Source: a bacterium SCSIO 12696
Lineage (GTDB): Bacteria; Pseudomonadota; Gammaproteobacteria; Pseudomonadales; Porticoccaceae
NCBI GenBank assembly: GCA_024397955.1
Contig: CP073744.1
Coordinates: forward strand, 62,001-126,000
Length of the DNA stretch: 64,000 nucleotides
Direction: 5' to 3'
The position numbers and the translations under genes are program-made. Below are positions 5,958 through 13,403 of this stretch, piece after piece. How positions within the stretch are numbered: position 1 is the first letter of the stretch; each line of letters opens with the position of its first letter. The notes beneath the pieces are model-generated. The model was not told where the DNA came from, ran no database searches, and saw only the letters and a list, made by a program, of their open reading frames with translations.

Positions 5958-7301
5958 ATGGGTGAAATTTTCAAGAATATAAAAACACTTTTCTTCACCT
6001 ATATGTCTATTGTTTTCCTGCTATTTTTTGCAGTTCTTCAATCTAGCCAAGAGATATACGACACAGCTTTGGAGCAACTTAATGAAATCGAAAGGCTAGT
6101 CGCTTCGTACGATGAAAAGGCCATCCAAAACCTAATTAGCATTAAAGCCCCTGATGCAAGTAGAAAAGAAAATGATGAGTATAAAATTCCCAGTTTGAAC
6201 TTATCAGTTAGCTTTGCATTCAACGTATCGGACTTGGACTTTGCTTCTCTAAAAGGAAAATTTGAGGGACAGGCTCCCGCAGGGTTTGATTTTGGAGCGG
6301 GAAATCAAGATCGCCTACCGGATGATTTTACTAAAGTTGATTCAGTGAAAGACTTTATAATAACTCTGCTACCACCTAGAAGCATTGTCGGATATAAACA
6401 AGTACATAACGGAACCCTTGCAGATATCATTCTCCCTGTATTTAGCCCCGAGTTTACGTCAGCACGCGTGGAAGCATTTGAGTACAAAAAGAGTACATAT
6501 AACTCTATTGAAATGATTAACACCAGTGAATATCAAAATCACAAGGTATTTGACCAACTTTTGTTAGTTGAAGAATCCGCATCTAAAGTGTCGACCTGTA
6601 ATATGAGGCTAGTAAAAACAGCTACAAATGGTCGTTATGCATACTTCTGTAGTATCTCAAACTTTGAACATGAGGGGGTTAGTTATTCTGGAGCAAGAAT
6701 TTTCATTCCTGCAAAATATAGTACAGTCTTACTTAAGAAGAGTGATCTAATGGAATTGTATGGAATTCCTATAGACCGACGGGTAGCGTTCAAAAATGCT
6801 TACAAAGAATTGTTTGATACAACAAAGGCATATTCTTTTCTTGAGTTTGAAAAAATAGAATCCATTATTGAATCTGAAAAATCTAGAAATCCGAGTAAAT
6901 TATCGATCTTTGGTGCAGAAATTAATATTAGTATTTTGACAAAGTTGATTTTTCCGATTCTCATAATGGTATGCCTATATATTTACTTACACCTAAAGGA
7001 AGCTAGGCGAAGAGTTATTAATTCCAATGGGAAATGGAATGATTATGATGTTCCTTGGGTTGGAATATATACTGAAAACATCAATAAAAGCGCTATTTTT
7101 ACTCAACTAATTATCTTTCCAGTCGCGTTGATGGGGATAATTCACGTTAAGTCATCACTTGATACGACACTAGTTTTGTCATGGGTTTTTTGTATTGGGT
7201 TGCTCCTGATCAACTTTTATAATTACCGTGTAATAGTAGATTTACGTGCGACACTTCATAACAATTCAATGCAGCCGACCGCTAAAGCGCCGGCTGATTG
7301 A
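5958..7301 (+). CDS. Cassette 14: large membrane protein of unknown function
   Basis: At 447 residues this is by far the largest gene of the array. It has an N-terminal membrane helix (about residues 10-27), a long non-cytoplasmic region (about 30-320), and three C-terminal helices (about 323-342, 374-392, 397-415). It has no enzymatic motif that I recognise. The product ends NNSMQPTAKAPAD, a tail written by the attC that follows. ATG 5958 is preceded by AAAGGTAATTAAAC. The long extracytoplasmic domain with terminal helices suggests an envelope sensor or resistance factor, but this is inference. Confidence 0.8.
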   Translation: MGEIFKNIKTLFFTYMSIVFLLFFAVLQSSQEIYDTALEQLNEIERLVASYDEKAIQNLISIKAPDASRKENDEYKIPSLNLSVSFAFNVSDLDFASLKGKFEGQAPAGFDFGAGNQDRLPDDFTKVDSVKDFIITLLPPRSIVGYKQVHNGTLADIILPVFSPEFTSARVEAFEYKKSTYNSIEMINTSEYQNHKVFDQLLLVEESASKVSTCNMRLVKTATNGRYAYFCSISNFEHEGVSYSGARIFIPAKYSTVLLKKSDLMELYGIPIDRRVAFKNAYKELFDTTKAYSFLEFEKIESIIESEKSRNPSKLSIFGAEINISILTKLIFPILIMVCLYIYLHLKEARRRVINSNGKWNDYDVPWVGIYTENINKSAIFTQLIIFPVALMGIIHVKSSLDTTLVLSWVFCIGLLLINFYNYRVIVDLRATLHNNSMQPTAKAPAD

Positions 7302-7311
7302 GGCGTTATAT
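7256..7311 (+). repeat. attC: attC site 14 (56 bp), MQPTA-tail type
   Basis: R'' TCATAAC 7256-7262, R' GTTATAT 7305-7311, with CAGCCGACCGCTAAAGCG-type arms. A distinct class from the others in this array. Confidence 0.88.
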
Positions 7312-7327
7312 GCGGTAGGTGCTGATT

Positions 7328-7648
7328 ATGGCGGAAATTTCTCCTTGGACAATACTGGTTTTTTGGCAGCTAGTTGGTTTGGCTGTATTTGTTCTTTTCT
7401 TTTTCCTCACTAAAGATTACATATGGTACGTAAGGGGACTTCTCTTAACGCTAATTCCGCTGGTGTTTATTCCATTTATAGCATTTGGTGCTCATAGTGC
7501 TGTGGTTGTTATGCCAGTTGTATGGCTGGCCTTTGAGAAGCCAAGTATCCTTGTATATTATGGCCTGGCTTGGGGGTTTTTATTTTTGTTGTATATGTCA
7601 TGCACAAAATCAGCAAGAATTAAAAATTTTGAGGTTCGAGAAAAATAA
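7328..7648 (+). CDS. Cassette 15: small integral membrane protein
   Basis: Not recognised. ATG 7328 has GGTAGG seven bases upstream. A GTG at 7319 is an alternative. The 106-residue product has about three membrane helices (residues 7-28, 38-62 and 74-92) and a basic C-terminal tail. Nothing catalytic is visible. Confidence 0.7.
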   Translation: MAEISPWTILVFWQLVGLAVFVLFFFLTKDYIWYVRGLLLTLIPLVFIPFIAFGAHSAVVVMPVVWLAFEKPSILVYYGLAWGFLFLLYMSCTKSARIKNFEVREK

Positions 7649-7659
7649 GTGTTTAAAGC

Positions 7660-7719
7660 ATATAACCAGTCAAAGCATACGGACTCCGCTCCGCGTCGCC
7701 CGTGTTTGCGGCGTTATGA
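7660..7719 (+). repeat. attC: attC site 15 (60 bp)
   Basis: R'' ATATAAC 7660-7666, R' GTTATGA 7713-7719. Short class with the CGCTCCGCGTCGCCC core, shared with sites 20, 27 and 28. Confidence 0.88.
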
Positions 7720-7744
7720 ATTTCTTTAAAACCAAACTAGGGAT

Positions 7745-8014
7745 ATGGAAGTGAGCAATGAGCAAAGGGTAAGGGAAATAGAAAAAGAATTTACCACACT
7801 GGGACTCATTGATGCTGTCCCTGTAATCATGATTGGATTAGGTTTGCATGCAAAGTTTGGCAAGGACGGCGAACCAATATTTGAGTTTCTTAAAAACGAA
7901 TCCATCGTGAATGGTATGTTTATAATTGCCGTTCCCGTCGTTTTATGGTGCATGGTTAAAGCAATTAGACTTGCAGTAGAACGCAAGCGCATAGAATCAA
8001 GTGCAAACTCATAA
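7745..8014 (+). CDS. Cassette 16: small protein with hydrophobic C-terminal half
   Basis: Function unknown. The 89-residue product has an acidic N-terminal helix, a short hydrophobic stretch (about residues 22-36) and a stronger membrane segment (about 57-76, GMFIIAVPVVLWCMVKAI) followed by basic residues, which should place the tail in the cytoplasm. Met 7745 is followed three codons later by GTG, and a second ATG lies at 7760. Confidence 0.68.
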   Translation: MEVSNEQRVREIEKEFTTLGLIDAVPVIMIGLGLHAKFGKDGEPIFEFLKNESIVNGMFIIAVPVVLWCMVKAIRLAVERKRIESSANS

Positions 8015-8101
8015 CAAGCGAGTCAAGTTCACTCCGCCCTTTCGGGACTGCGCGGGACAGCCAAAGCGTTGCTTTGTCTGCCCCTTACCGGGGCGTTAAG
8101 T
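8009..8101 (+). repeat. attC: attC site 16 (93 bp)
   Basis: R'' TCATAAC 8009-8015, R' GTTAAGT 8095-8101. Long class with GCCCTTTCGGG-type internal hairpins. Confidence 0.88.
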
Positions 8102-8107
8102 TTCACC

Positions 8108-8572
8108 ATGCCGAAAGATCACGGAATAAAAGCAGATTATTATCTATATGGAATAGAGCTAGGGATTCTTAGCTTCGAGCAAGCTATTACATGGGCAGAT
8201 CAAGTAATTGAGTTTGAAGCTGAACCAACTGGAGAAATAATTGATCTTGCTCTAAGTCGTCCTAGAGGCAGAAACGGGGTTATGGAAGCGCTAAAAGAAA
8301 TTGAAGGCAAGCGACAGCCTCAGGTTGCTGGTGCCATGCTACTGAATGATCTTTCCTCACGGTTAGAGCAAGGAGAAAACATCAAGGGTGTTGCCAGCAA
8401 AGCTCTCAATGTAGCTTGGGCTACACAGCTTCCAGAAGAAGTGCGTTGGGAATTTGACCACATAGATGATGAAATCTCATTGGTAGAACAGGGAATTTAT
8501 GGTGATCTTGCGCACTGTGAAACAGAGCTTAGAAATAGTTTAAATAAGTACCGACACAATGCAAAAACTTAA
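8108..8572 (+). CDS. Cassette 17: hypothetical helical protein
   Basis: ATG 8108 lies just after the R' box. Upstream in-frame codons lie in the previous attC and are not used. The 154-residue soluble, helix-rich protein begins with a DYYLYGIELGILSFEQAITWADQVI segment and contains a central LSRPRGRNGVMEAL loop and an acidic C-terminal helix pair. The opening is reminiscent of small immunity-type proteins, but I do not assign a family. Confidence 0.74.
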   Translation: MPKDHGIKADYYLYGIELGILSFEQAITWADQVIEFEAEPTGEIIDLALSRPRGRNGVMEALKEIEGKRQPQVAGAMLLNDLSSRLEQGENIKGVASKALNVAWATQLPEEVRWEFDHIDDEISLVEQGIYGDLAHCETELRNSLNKYRHNAKT

Positions 8573-8647
8573 CAAGGCCAGGCACAATCGCCCGCAGGCG
8601 GGTTGGACTCAGCACTGCGTGCTTCGCCTGTGCTGGCGGCGTTATGC
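8567..8647 (+). repeat. attC: attC site 17 (81 bp)
   Basis: R'' ACTTAAC 8567-8573, R' GTTATGC 8641-8647. Core CCCGCAGGCGGG, sister of attC 10. Confidence 0.9.
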
Positions 8648-8666
8648 TTTTATATAGATTACACCT

Positions 8667-9062
8667 ATGAATAAAATTCTATTATCAATTTCTGTGACGG
8701 CACTAATTTCAGTGCTTACAAGCCTCCATTTTACAAGTGCTTTTTTTCGAGGCGTAATTCAGGAAAAATCTCAGGAAGAGAGATTGCAAGTTGTTGCATT
8801 TTCTCAATTTTTGTTTGAGGATTTGGATAGCAATGATATTCAATCATTGCGAAAACGAGTCAATCGGCAAATGACGGCTGCGCTAGCTCACCCTTACCCA
8901 GAAAATTCATATAAATACATGTATTCTGATGCCTGCAAAATACATCAATTGGTTTATGAGTACCGCATAGATCATCCAGAGCAGTATAAGGTGGAAAGCC
9001 CCGAGGAAATTATATCTCAAAGAAACCTTGAGTATTGGAGCAAGAAGGATTGTGGTGCCTAA
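8667..9062 (+). CDS. Cassette 18: hypothetical protein with N-terminal membrane anchor
   Basis: The 131-residue product has a signal anchor or signal peptide (about residues 5-27, LLSISVTALISVLTSLHFTSAFF) followed by a charged helical region with two cysteines (SDACKI and the terminal KKDCGA). It probably faces the periplasm. Not recognised. The ATG lies 20 bases after the R' box without a strong ribosome site. Confidence 0.72.
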   Translation: MNKILLSISVTALISVLTSLHFTSAFFRGVIQEKSQEERLQVVAFSQFLFEDLDSNDIQSLRKRVNRQMTAALAHPYPENSYKYMYSDACKIHQLVYEYRIDHPEQYKVESPEEIISQRNLEYWSKKDCGA

Positions 9063-9077
9063 TATAAGTCTCAACAA

Positions 9078-9161
9078 GCATAACAAATGTATTTTAATCG
9101 CCCCTGCGGGGCTGGGACGGCCTTCGCGTCGCTCAGTCCGCCATAAATACGGGCGTTAACT
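9078..9161 (+). repeat. attC: attC site 18 (84 bp)
   Basis: R'' GCATAAC 9078-9084, R' GTTAACT 9155-9161. Same class as attC 6. Confidence 0.9.
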
Positions 9162-9165
9162 GCAT

Positions 9166-9474
9166 ATGGATAGAAAAGCTCAACTAACTGACCTCAAAAG
9201 AGAGCTGGAAAATCTGGTAGCAGTTCTTCGGGAGGATGAAGGCTGCACATGGCTTTCTCACTTTGAGCGTTGTTTAGATAAAACTGACCAACTCATAGAG
9301 AGCGGTTTCGAGCAAAACCAATTAAGCGAGCTTTCGGTATCTGTCAGGTCGGTTTACGGTGGCATGGGTAGTTTTAATGACTATGTGCCACCACAAAGTG
9401 CATGGGGGACAGACAGGTTCTCTAATAATGTTTGGGAAGCTGCTATGGCTCTAAAAGTAATCGGGGAGTACTAG
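9166..9474 (+). CDS. Cassette 19: DUF6966-like small protein
   Basis: The 102-residue helical protein ends with the motif RSVYGGMGSFNDYV (about residues 62-75) followed by a helix with WEAAMALKVI. This arrangement matches DUF6966, a family of stand-alone small cytoplasmic proteins of unknown role whose hallmark is YGGMGSFNDL. The first half is an amphipathic helical pair. The family is often encoded among polymorphic-toxin immunity genes, which is context knowledge and not evidence for this copy. Confidence 0.76.
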   Translation: MDRKAQLTDLKRELENLVAVLREDEGCTWLSHFERCLDKTDQLIESGFEQNQLSELSVSVRSVYGGMGSFNDYVPPQSAWGTDRFSNNVWEAAMALKVIGEY

Positions 9475-9475
9475 C

Positions 9476-9559
9476 AGTTAACAAGCGTATGTTGGTCGCC
9501 CCTTCGGGATTGGGACGGCCTTCGCGTCGCTCAGTCCGCCCCAAATACGGGCGTTATAT
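9476..9559 (+). repeat. attC: attC site 19 (84 bp)
   Basis: R'' AGTTAAC 9476-9482, R' GTTATAT 9553-9559. Same class as attC 6 and 8. Confidence 0.9.
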
Positions 9560-9574
9560 GCCAACGGAAATCGA

Positions 9575-9949
9575 ATGAAAAAAATACTCATAGCACTGGT
9601 GCCTCTATTATTAGCTACAGGTGTTTATGCTCAAAATCAAACATACAAAGATGTTCTGGCCGGGAAGGTCTGCAAAGAATCCGATATTCAGCAATTAGAC
9701 TGCGAGTATAAAGTTGGCAAAGATCTAAATGTTTATATTGCAGGTATTGGTTTGCCGGATACATCAATTACGTTCTATGCGTCAAGTTACGACGGCGACT
9801 ATTTCGCTAGGGTGGGTGTTTTACATGGCTGCATAATCGTAGTGCCTGGCAAGGCTGCTAGCCGTGGCATTGTTGGCGAACAGGCCTTTATTTCACCAGT
9901 AAATGGTAAGGTTTATCAAAATTGGCAATCATGCAAGCAAGGCTATTAA
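9575..9949 (+). CDS. Cassette 20: small predicted secreted protein, four cysteines
   Basis: The 124-residue product has a textbook signal peptide (MKK, hydrophobic core, cleavage after VYA near residue 19). The mature part of about 105 residues contains four cysteines (near residues 33, 43, 87 and 120), enough for two disulfides, and is beta-rich. Likely periplasmic or secreted. Not recognised. ATG 9575 follows AACGGAAATCGA. Confidence 0.76.
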   Translation: MKKILIALVPLLLATGVYAQNQTYKDVLAGKVCKESDIQQLDCEYKVGKDLNVYIAGIGLPDTSITFYASSYDGDYFARVGVLHGCIIVVPGKAASRGIVGEQAFISPVNGKVYQNWQSCKQGY

Positions 9950-9953
9950 AGGC

Positions 9954-10013
9954 ATATAACCAAGCAAAGCACATGAACGCCGCTCCGCGTCGCCCATGTT
10001 TGCGGCGTTATGC
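9954..10013 (+). repeat. attC: attC site 20 (60 bp)
   Basis: R'' ATATAAC 9954-9960, R' GTTATGC 10007-10013. Short class. Confidence 0.88.
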
Positions 10014-10027
10014 ATAAAGGAGCAAGT

Positions 10028-10420
10028 ATGGATCTCAACTTTCAATATGCACACCATGCACATTCGGAGTCAGAAACTACAAAAAATGTAGTTAGGAGCC
10101 AAGCGGAAAAAGCGTTTGATGATTTTGATTGGGTCGCTGAGGCCAAGAAGGCGGATGAGCTACAAAAGTGCTCGCCTACATTAACCATTCTTACAAATGG
10201 TGATAAAGAGCTAATTTGGGTATCTGCATATACCAATGGTAGTACAGTTGGATTTGTCTCTGAGTGCCGTTTTCCGAGTGAGGTCAGCAAATGGTTTGGC
10301 CTTTCTAAAAAGCAGGGAACTGTAAGCCTTGACACTGATGGTTTTTCTATAGAACAAGCAAAACGTGCAATCTCCCTTTTTTTAGATCGAAATTTTATTT
10401 CTCTAAGGGAAATGTACTAA
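10028..10420 (+). CDS. Cassette 21: hypothetical 130-residue protein
   Basis: The frame opens at ATG 10010, overlapping the R' box, but AAGGAGC at 10016-10022 fits ATG 10028, which is chosen. The soluble protein has a charged helical first third, a beta-rich middle (TLTILTNGDKELIWVSAYTNG, FVSECRFPSE) and a final helix. It has no membrane segment or known motif. The family is not recognised. Confidence 0.74.
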   Translation: MDLNFQYAHHAHSESETTKNVVRSQAEKAFDDFDWVAEAKKADELQKCSPTLTILTNGDKELIWVSAYTNGSTVGFVSECRFPSEVSKWFGLSKKQGTVSLDTDGFSIEQAKRAISLFLDRNFISLREMY

Positions 10421-10421
10421 T

Positions 10422-10505
10422 GCATAACCAGCGTATGTTGGTTGCCCCTTCTGGGCTGGGACGGCTTTCGCGATGCTCAGTCCGCCCCAAATGCGGGCGT
10501 TAAGC
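10422..10505 (+). repeat. attC: attC site 21 (84 bp)
   Basis: R'' GCATAAC 10422-10428, R' GTTAAGC 10499-10505. Class of attC 6, more diverged. Confidence 0.88.
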
Positions 10506-10521
10506 ATCATTGAGAGATACA

Positions 10522-10911
10522 GTGAAATTTAAATCGCTATTTATATCAGCCTGTATTTGGGTATCAGTAACGTTTGTAGTTGCATTTTTTATAGCAGCGC
10601 TCATTGGTGGTCGCGGCGGAGAAATAATATTATTTTTCGGGTTTGTACCTGGGCTTGTCGGGTGGGGTGTTCATATTGGTTTCATAAAATATAAAAAATC
10701 TATAGCTACATTTCCCACAGCCCAGCCGCTCCTGTATGGCCTAGTTTCGCTATCTGTAACAAGCCTAATAGTAACGTTAATGGGCAGCCCTAAGCCAATC
10801 TATGCTGCGGCAGCGATGATATTTATGTTTGGTTCACTACCTGCCCTTGTTGCAGCATATTTGGCACATTGGGCTTTATTAAAACTTAATTCAGGTGCAA
10901 AAAATGCCTAA
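10522..10911 (+). CDS. Cassette 22: four-helix membrane protein with Vibrio-type attC
   Basis: The frame has TTG at 10510 and GTG at 10522. GTG with GAGAG ten bases upstream is preferred, giving 129 residues. Four membrane helices are visible (about residues 5-27, 32-52, 66-88, 95-120). The last codons and stop (10909-10911) run into the R'' box. No function is recognised. The following attC is of the Vibrio repeat type, unlike any other in the array, so this cassette probably arrived from a Vibrio-like integron. Confidence 0.73.
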   Translation: MKFKSLFISACIWVSVTFVVAFFIAALIGGRGGEIILFFGFVPGLVGWGVHIGFIKYKKSIATFPTAQPLLYGLVSLSVTSLIVTLMGSPKPIYAAAAMIFMFGSLPALVAAYLAHWALLKLNSGAKNA

Positions 10912-11011
10912 CAAACAGCTCAAGAGGGGCATTTTTTACGTCGCTTCATTTTGTGCTTAAATAGCACAAAACAAACCAACTACAAAAATGCCCCTTAGCT
11001 GGGCGTTATAA
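10906..11011 (+). repeat. attC: attC site 22 (106 bp), VCR-like
   Basis: R'' GCCTAAC 10906-10912, R' GTTATAA 11005-11011. It starts TAACAAACAGCTCAAGAGGG and ends CCCCTTAGCTGGGCGTTA, the hallmark ends of Vibrio cholerae-type repeats, with a GGGGCATTTTT/AAAAATGCCCC stem and a GTGCTTAAATAGCAC inner hairpin. Confidence 0.9.
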
Positions 11012-11024
11012 CCCAAGGTAGATC

Positions 11025-11582
11025 ATGCCTCTATTCAAGAAAAAAGATCCAAATCTAGAGCGACTTGAAAATATCCTTGGAAAAATCAAGGAAGCTGAGT
11101 CTCCTGATGGATGGGAAAAAGTTACGTCTGCCGCAGTCGGAGGCCTATCTGATCTAGGCTTCTCTAAAAAAGATCCTTATCTTTTGGTGATTTCCAGTCA
11201 AGGTCGAGGTGTATTTGATTGTAATACAGGGGTGAAGGTTGCAAGAGATGATGAGTCCTACGGCGAATGGTTTAATGAAAGAGGGTTGGTTTGCGAAGGT
11301 ATAGGGCCGATTGAGTCCGAGAAAATACATACAGCTGGGCTTCAAGGTGGAGGTCTACCACATAGTAATCAATACGGTGAAAGCATCGAAGTGGTAGCAC
11401 CAAACTGGCCAGTTTATGATTTATATTTTTGCAAAGAATATAAATCAGCATTAATTGATGGTCACGGCTTATATTGTACAAGAATAGATTCTGAACATCT
11501 TAGAGCATATGGTTTCTCTTGGTGTGGTAATTTTTTAGTCTCTGCAATTGGTAGTGACTTCACATTATGGAAAAGATTATAA
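11025..11582 (+). CDS. Cassette 23: hypothetical 185-residue protein
   Basis: ATG 11025 lies downstream of CAAGGTAGAT. The product begins with a lysine-rich helical segment (MPLFKKKDPNLERLENILGKI) and continues as a beta-rich globular domain with several cysteines (FDCNTG, LVCEG, YFCKEY, LYCTR, SWCGN) and a GLQGGGLPHSN loop. It has no signal peptide or membrane segment. The repeating hydrophobic-strand pattern suggests a WG- or propeller-like repeat fold, but no family is assigned. Confidence 0.75.
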   Translation: MPLFKKKDPNLERLENILGKIKEAESPDGWEKVTSAAVGGLSDLGFSKKDPYLLVISSQGRGVFDCNTGVKVARDDESYGEWFNERGLVCEGIGPIESEKIHTAGLQGGGLPHSNQYGESIEVVAPNWPVYDLYFCKEYKSALIDGHGLYCTRIDSEHLRAYGFSWCGNFLVSAIGSDFTLWKRL

Positions 11583-11660
11583 CAGGGTGGTGTTATTTTC
11601 CGCTTCGCAGCTGGGACGGCTTCCGCGTTGCTCCAGCCGCCTCAAACCACGGCGTTAAGT
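11577..11660 (+). repeat. attC: attC site 23 (84 bp)
   Basis: R'' TTATAAC 11577-11583, R' GTTAAGT 11654-11660. A diverged member of the CTGGGACGGC class. Confidence 0.87.
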
Positions 11661-11673
11661 TTCTAGGAAGATT

Positions 11674-12159
11674 ATGCTCACGAAATCAGCTCAGATACCT
11701 ACTGCCAAAAGGTACAGTCTAATAAAACAGTGCTTTGGAGGCGTACTTGAACTACATGGTTTTACCACTGACGGCTCTAAAACATCTGTATTCTGGCGCA
11801 AGACTGAAAGCGATATATTCCATTATGTAGTGGCGTGGAAAGCACTACGTAAGCCTAAATACGATATTTTGGCCTTTGCCCACTCTCCACTCTTAGCTGA
11901 GGATTTCCTAGAAAAACATCCAGACAATATCGGGTGTCCAATCAATGGCTATTTGCATAGCAAATTTGGGGTTGGTATTCGCAGTGAGCAACTATTTTGT
12001 CGCACAGAAGAGGGGTTTGTAAGGAACTTTGAAAAAAAAGGTAAAAGCATGCTTATTGAGCATGCCGTACCATTCCTCAACAGCATACAAACATTGCAAG
12101 ATTTGGCCCCATTTATTAATGCAGTTGGTGCCACAGAAAAACTTAACAAGTTGCTGTAG
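11674..12159 (+). CDS. Cassette 24: hypothetical 161-residue protein
   Basis: ATG 11674 has AGGAAG eight bases upstream. The soluble protein opens with a basic amphipathic helix and a FGGVLELHGFTTDGSKTSVFWRK strand pair, which resembles small DUF4304-like proteins, and ends in helices. The assignment is tentative. The stop at 12157-12159 lies within the attC, so the final NKLL residues are encoded by the recombination site. Confidence 0.74.
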   Translation: MLTKSAQIPTAKRYSLIKQCFGGVLELHGFTTDGSKTSVFWRKTESDIFHYVVAWKALRKPKYDILAFAHSPLLAEDFLEKHPDNIGCPINGYLHSKFGVGIRSEQLFCRTEEGFVRNFEKKGKSMLIEHAVPFLNSIQTLQDLAPFINAVGATEKLNKLL

Positions 12160-12239
12160 TGTGTTCCGGCAACAAAAATCGTTGCCTCCACCGGACAGCC
12201 TACACTGCGTTTCGGCTGCCGCTAAGTAAGGCGTTATAC
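12141..12239 (+). repeat. attC: attC site 24 (99 bp)
   Basis: R'' ACTTAAC 12141-12147, R' GTTATAC 12233-12239. Long class. Confidence 0.88.
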
Positions 12240-12262
12240 ATCAATAGAACCTCGGAATAGAA

Positions 12263-12607
12263 ATGGACTTAAAACAAAATCAAAAAGCTTGTTGTAATCA
12301 CTACAAAGCTGATTTCATTCCTCCAAACCCAGACCAAATGGTAGCAATCTCAGAGGGGGTTCTATCAGGCACACTCGAAATCGAAGGTGTCAGGTATCCT
12401 TCCCCAGAGCATATGTCTGGTTGGTGGCTCACAACTGATCTATACAACGGAGATGTTGAAAGCCTTGAAACCGTTCACTTTTCTCACGTAGCTGACGCAC
12501 GTCCAGAAATAGCTCAATATTTGGCTTTACCTTTTGGCTATCGTTTTGTTTTAGGCGGTGAAAGTGAGCATGTATGGTTCGATAATGAGGTGGCAGAAAG
12601 TGTATAA
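12263..12607 (+). CDS. Cassette 25: immunity-protein-like small protein
   Basis: The 114-residue cytoplasmic protein contains the run GWWLTTDLYNGDVESL, then TVHFSHVADARPEIAQYLALPFGYRF and a C-terminal VWFD. This layout (Trp-rich strand, His-Phe strand, RP-x2-A-x-YLALP helix) recurs in small predicted immunity proteins. No cognate toxin is visible in the window. Assignment is by pattern only. The start ATG at 12263 follows a weak GGAATAG. Confidence 0.72.
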   Translation: MDLKQNQKACCNHYKADFIPPNPDQMVAISEGVLSGTLEIEGVRYPSPEHMSGWWLTTDLYNGDVESLETVHFSHVADARPEIAQYLALPFGYRFVLGGESEHVWFDNEVAESV

Positions 12608-12670
12608 CAAGCGCATTATTTTCGGACAGCTTACGCTGCGCTCCAGCTGCCCAATATGCGGGCGTTAGGT
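12602..12670 (+). repeat. attC: attC site 25 (69 bp)
   Basis: R'' GTATAAC 12602-12608, R' GTTAGGT 12664-12670. Confidence 0.87.
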
Positions 12671-12707
12671 TTGTAGGTTGAAATTCAGAAATTAGAGGGA
12701 GTTTTTT

Positions 12708-13277
12708 ATGAAGATCAAAATGAAATATGTTGCCTTTTTTGTTTTAAATTTTTTGCCTCCTTTTGCTCTGGCCGGCCCACTCTGTGCGCTGTCACCTGGT
12801 GGTTATGCAAATCATGCTGATCAGCCAGCTTCACCTATGGCTGCCGATCAAATGTCGCATACAAACAATGTTTTATGTAGTAGGTTTCCATGTCCTTCTT
12901 ATCAATTTTTTAAAAACCATACCGCAGGTAATGCTCAAGCTTATCTCGACCAATTTGGTGCTCAAATTCGCTACAATCCTCAATTTATGAACCAAGTGCT
13001 TCAATCGTTTGGCCCACAAGCTACTATTGGCATACTTGCCCATGAATTAGGTCATATAATAGATTTTGCGAATAATCCATCACAGCAGTCCCAATACCAG
13101 CGAGAGGCTGCCGCAGACGAGTACGCTGGATGCGCATTTGCTTTGGCAGGCGCACCTCCTCAGGCTTTATCTGCACTTCAGCAAACCTTATTTTCTATGG
13201 GTTCCAGTCCAGGTTATCCAAACTCTCACCAGCGAGCTGCACTTATTCAATCCGGTTACAATAAATGCCTCAATTAG
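12708..13277 (+). CDS. Cassette 26: secreted HExxH zinc metalloprotease
   Basis: A 189-residue protein with a signal peptide (residues 1-22, cleavage after ALA). The mature domain carries HELGH (about residue 111) and, some 20 residues later, EAAADEYAGC. This HExxH plus downstream ExxxD pair is the zinc-ligand pattern of gluzincin-type peptidases (M48-like). Cysteines in the first part (LCALS, LCSRFPC) may be disulfide-bonded. It is the only cassette with a clear catalytic motif. A GAGGGAG ribosome site precedes ATG 12708. Substrate unknown. Confidence 0.85.
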   Translation: MKIKMKYVAFFVLNFLPPFALAGPLCALSPGGYANHADQPASPMAADQMSHTNNVLCSRFPCPSYQFFKNHTAGNAQAYLDQFGAQIRYNPQFMNQVLQSFGPQATIGILAHELGHIIDFANNPSQQSQYQREAAADEYAGCAFALAGAPPQALSALQQTLFSMGSSPGYPNSHQRAALIQSGYNKCLN

Positions 13278-13292
13278 CATATAAATCTGCTT

Positions 13293-13382
13293 GCCTGACA
13301 AGTTGCTTAAGTAAACTCCGCCAGCCAGGGCTGGCTCCGCGGGACGCCCGCTGCGTGTGCGCCCCTTGGCAAATCGTTAAAA
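13293..13382 (+). repeat. attC: attC site 26 (90 bp), degenerate R''
   Basis: R'' reads GCCTGAC (13293-13299), where ACCTAAC is expected from the cassette start. R' GTTAAAA 13376-13382. The first box has drifted. Confidence 0.78.
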
Positions 13383-13403
13383 GGCCGGGGTTTTAAAAAG
13401 GTT

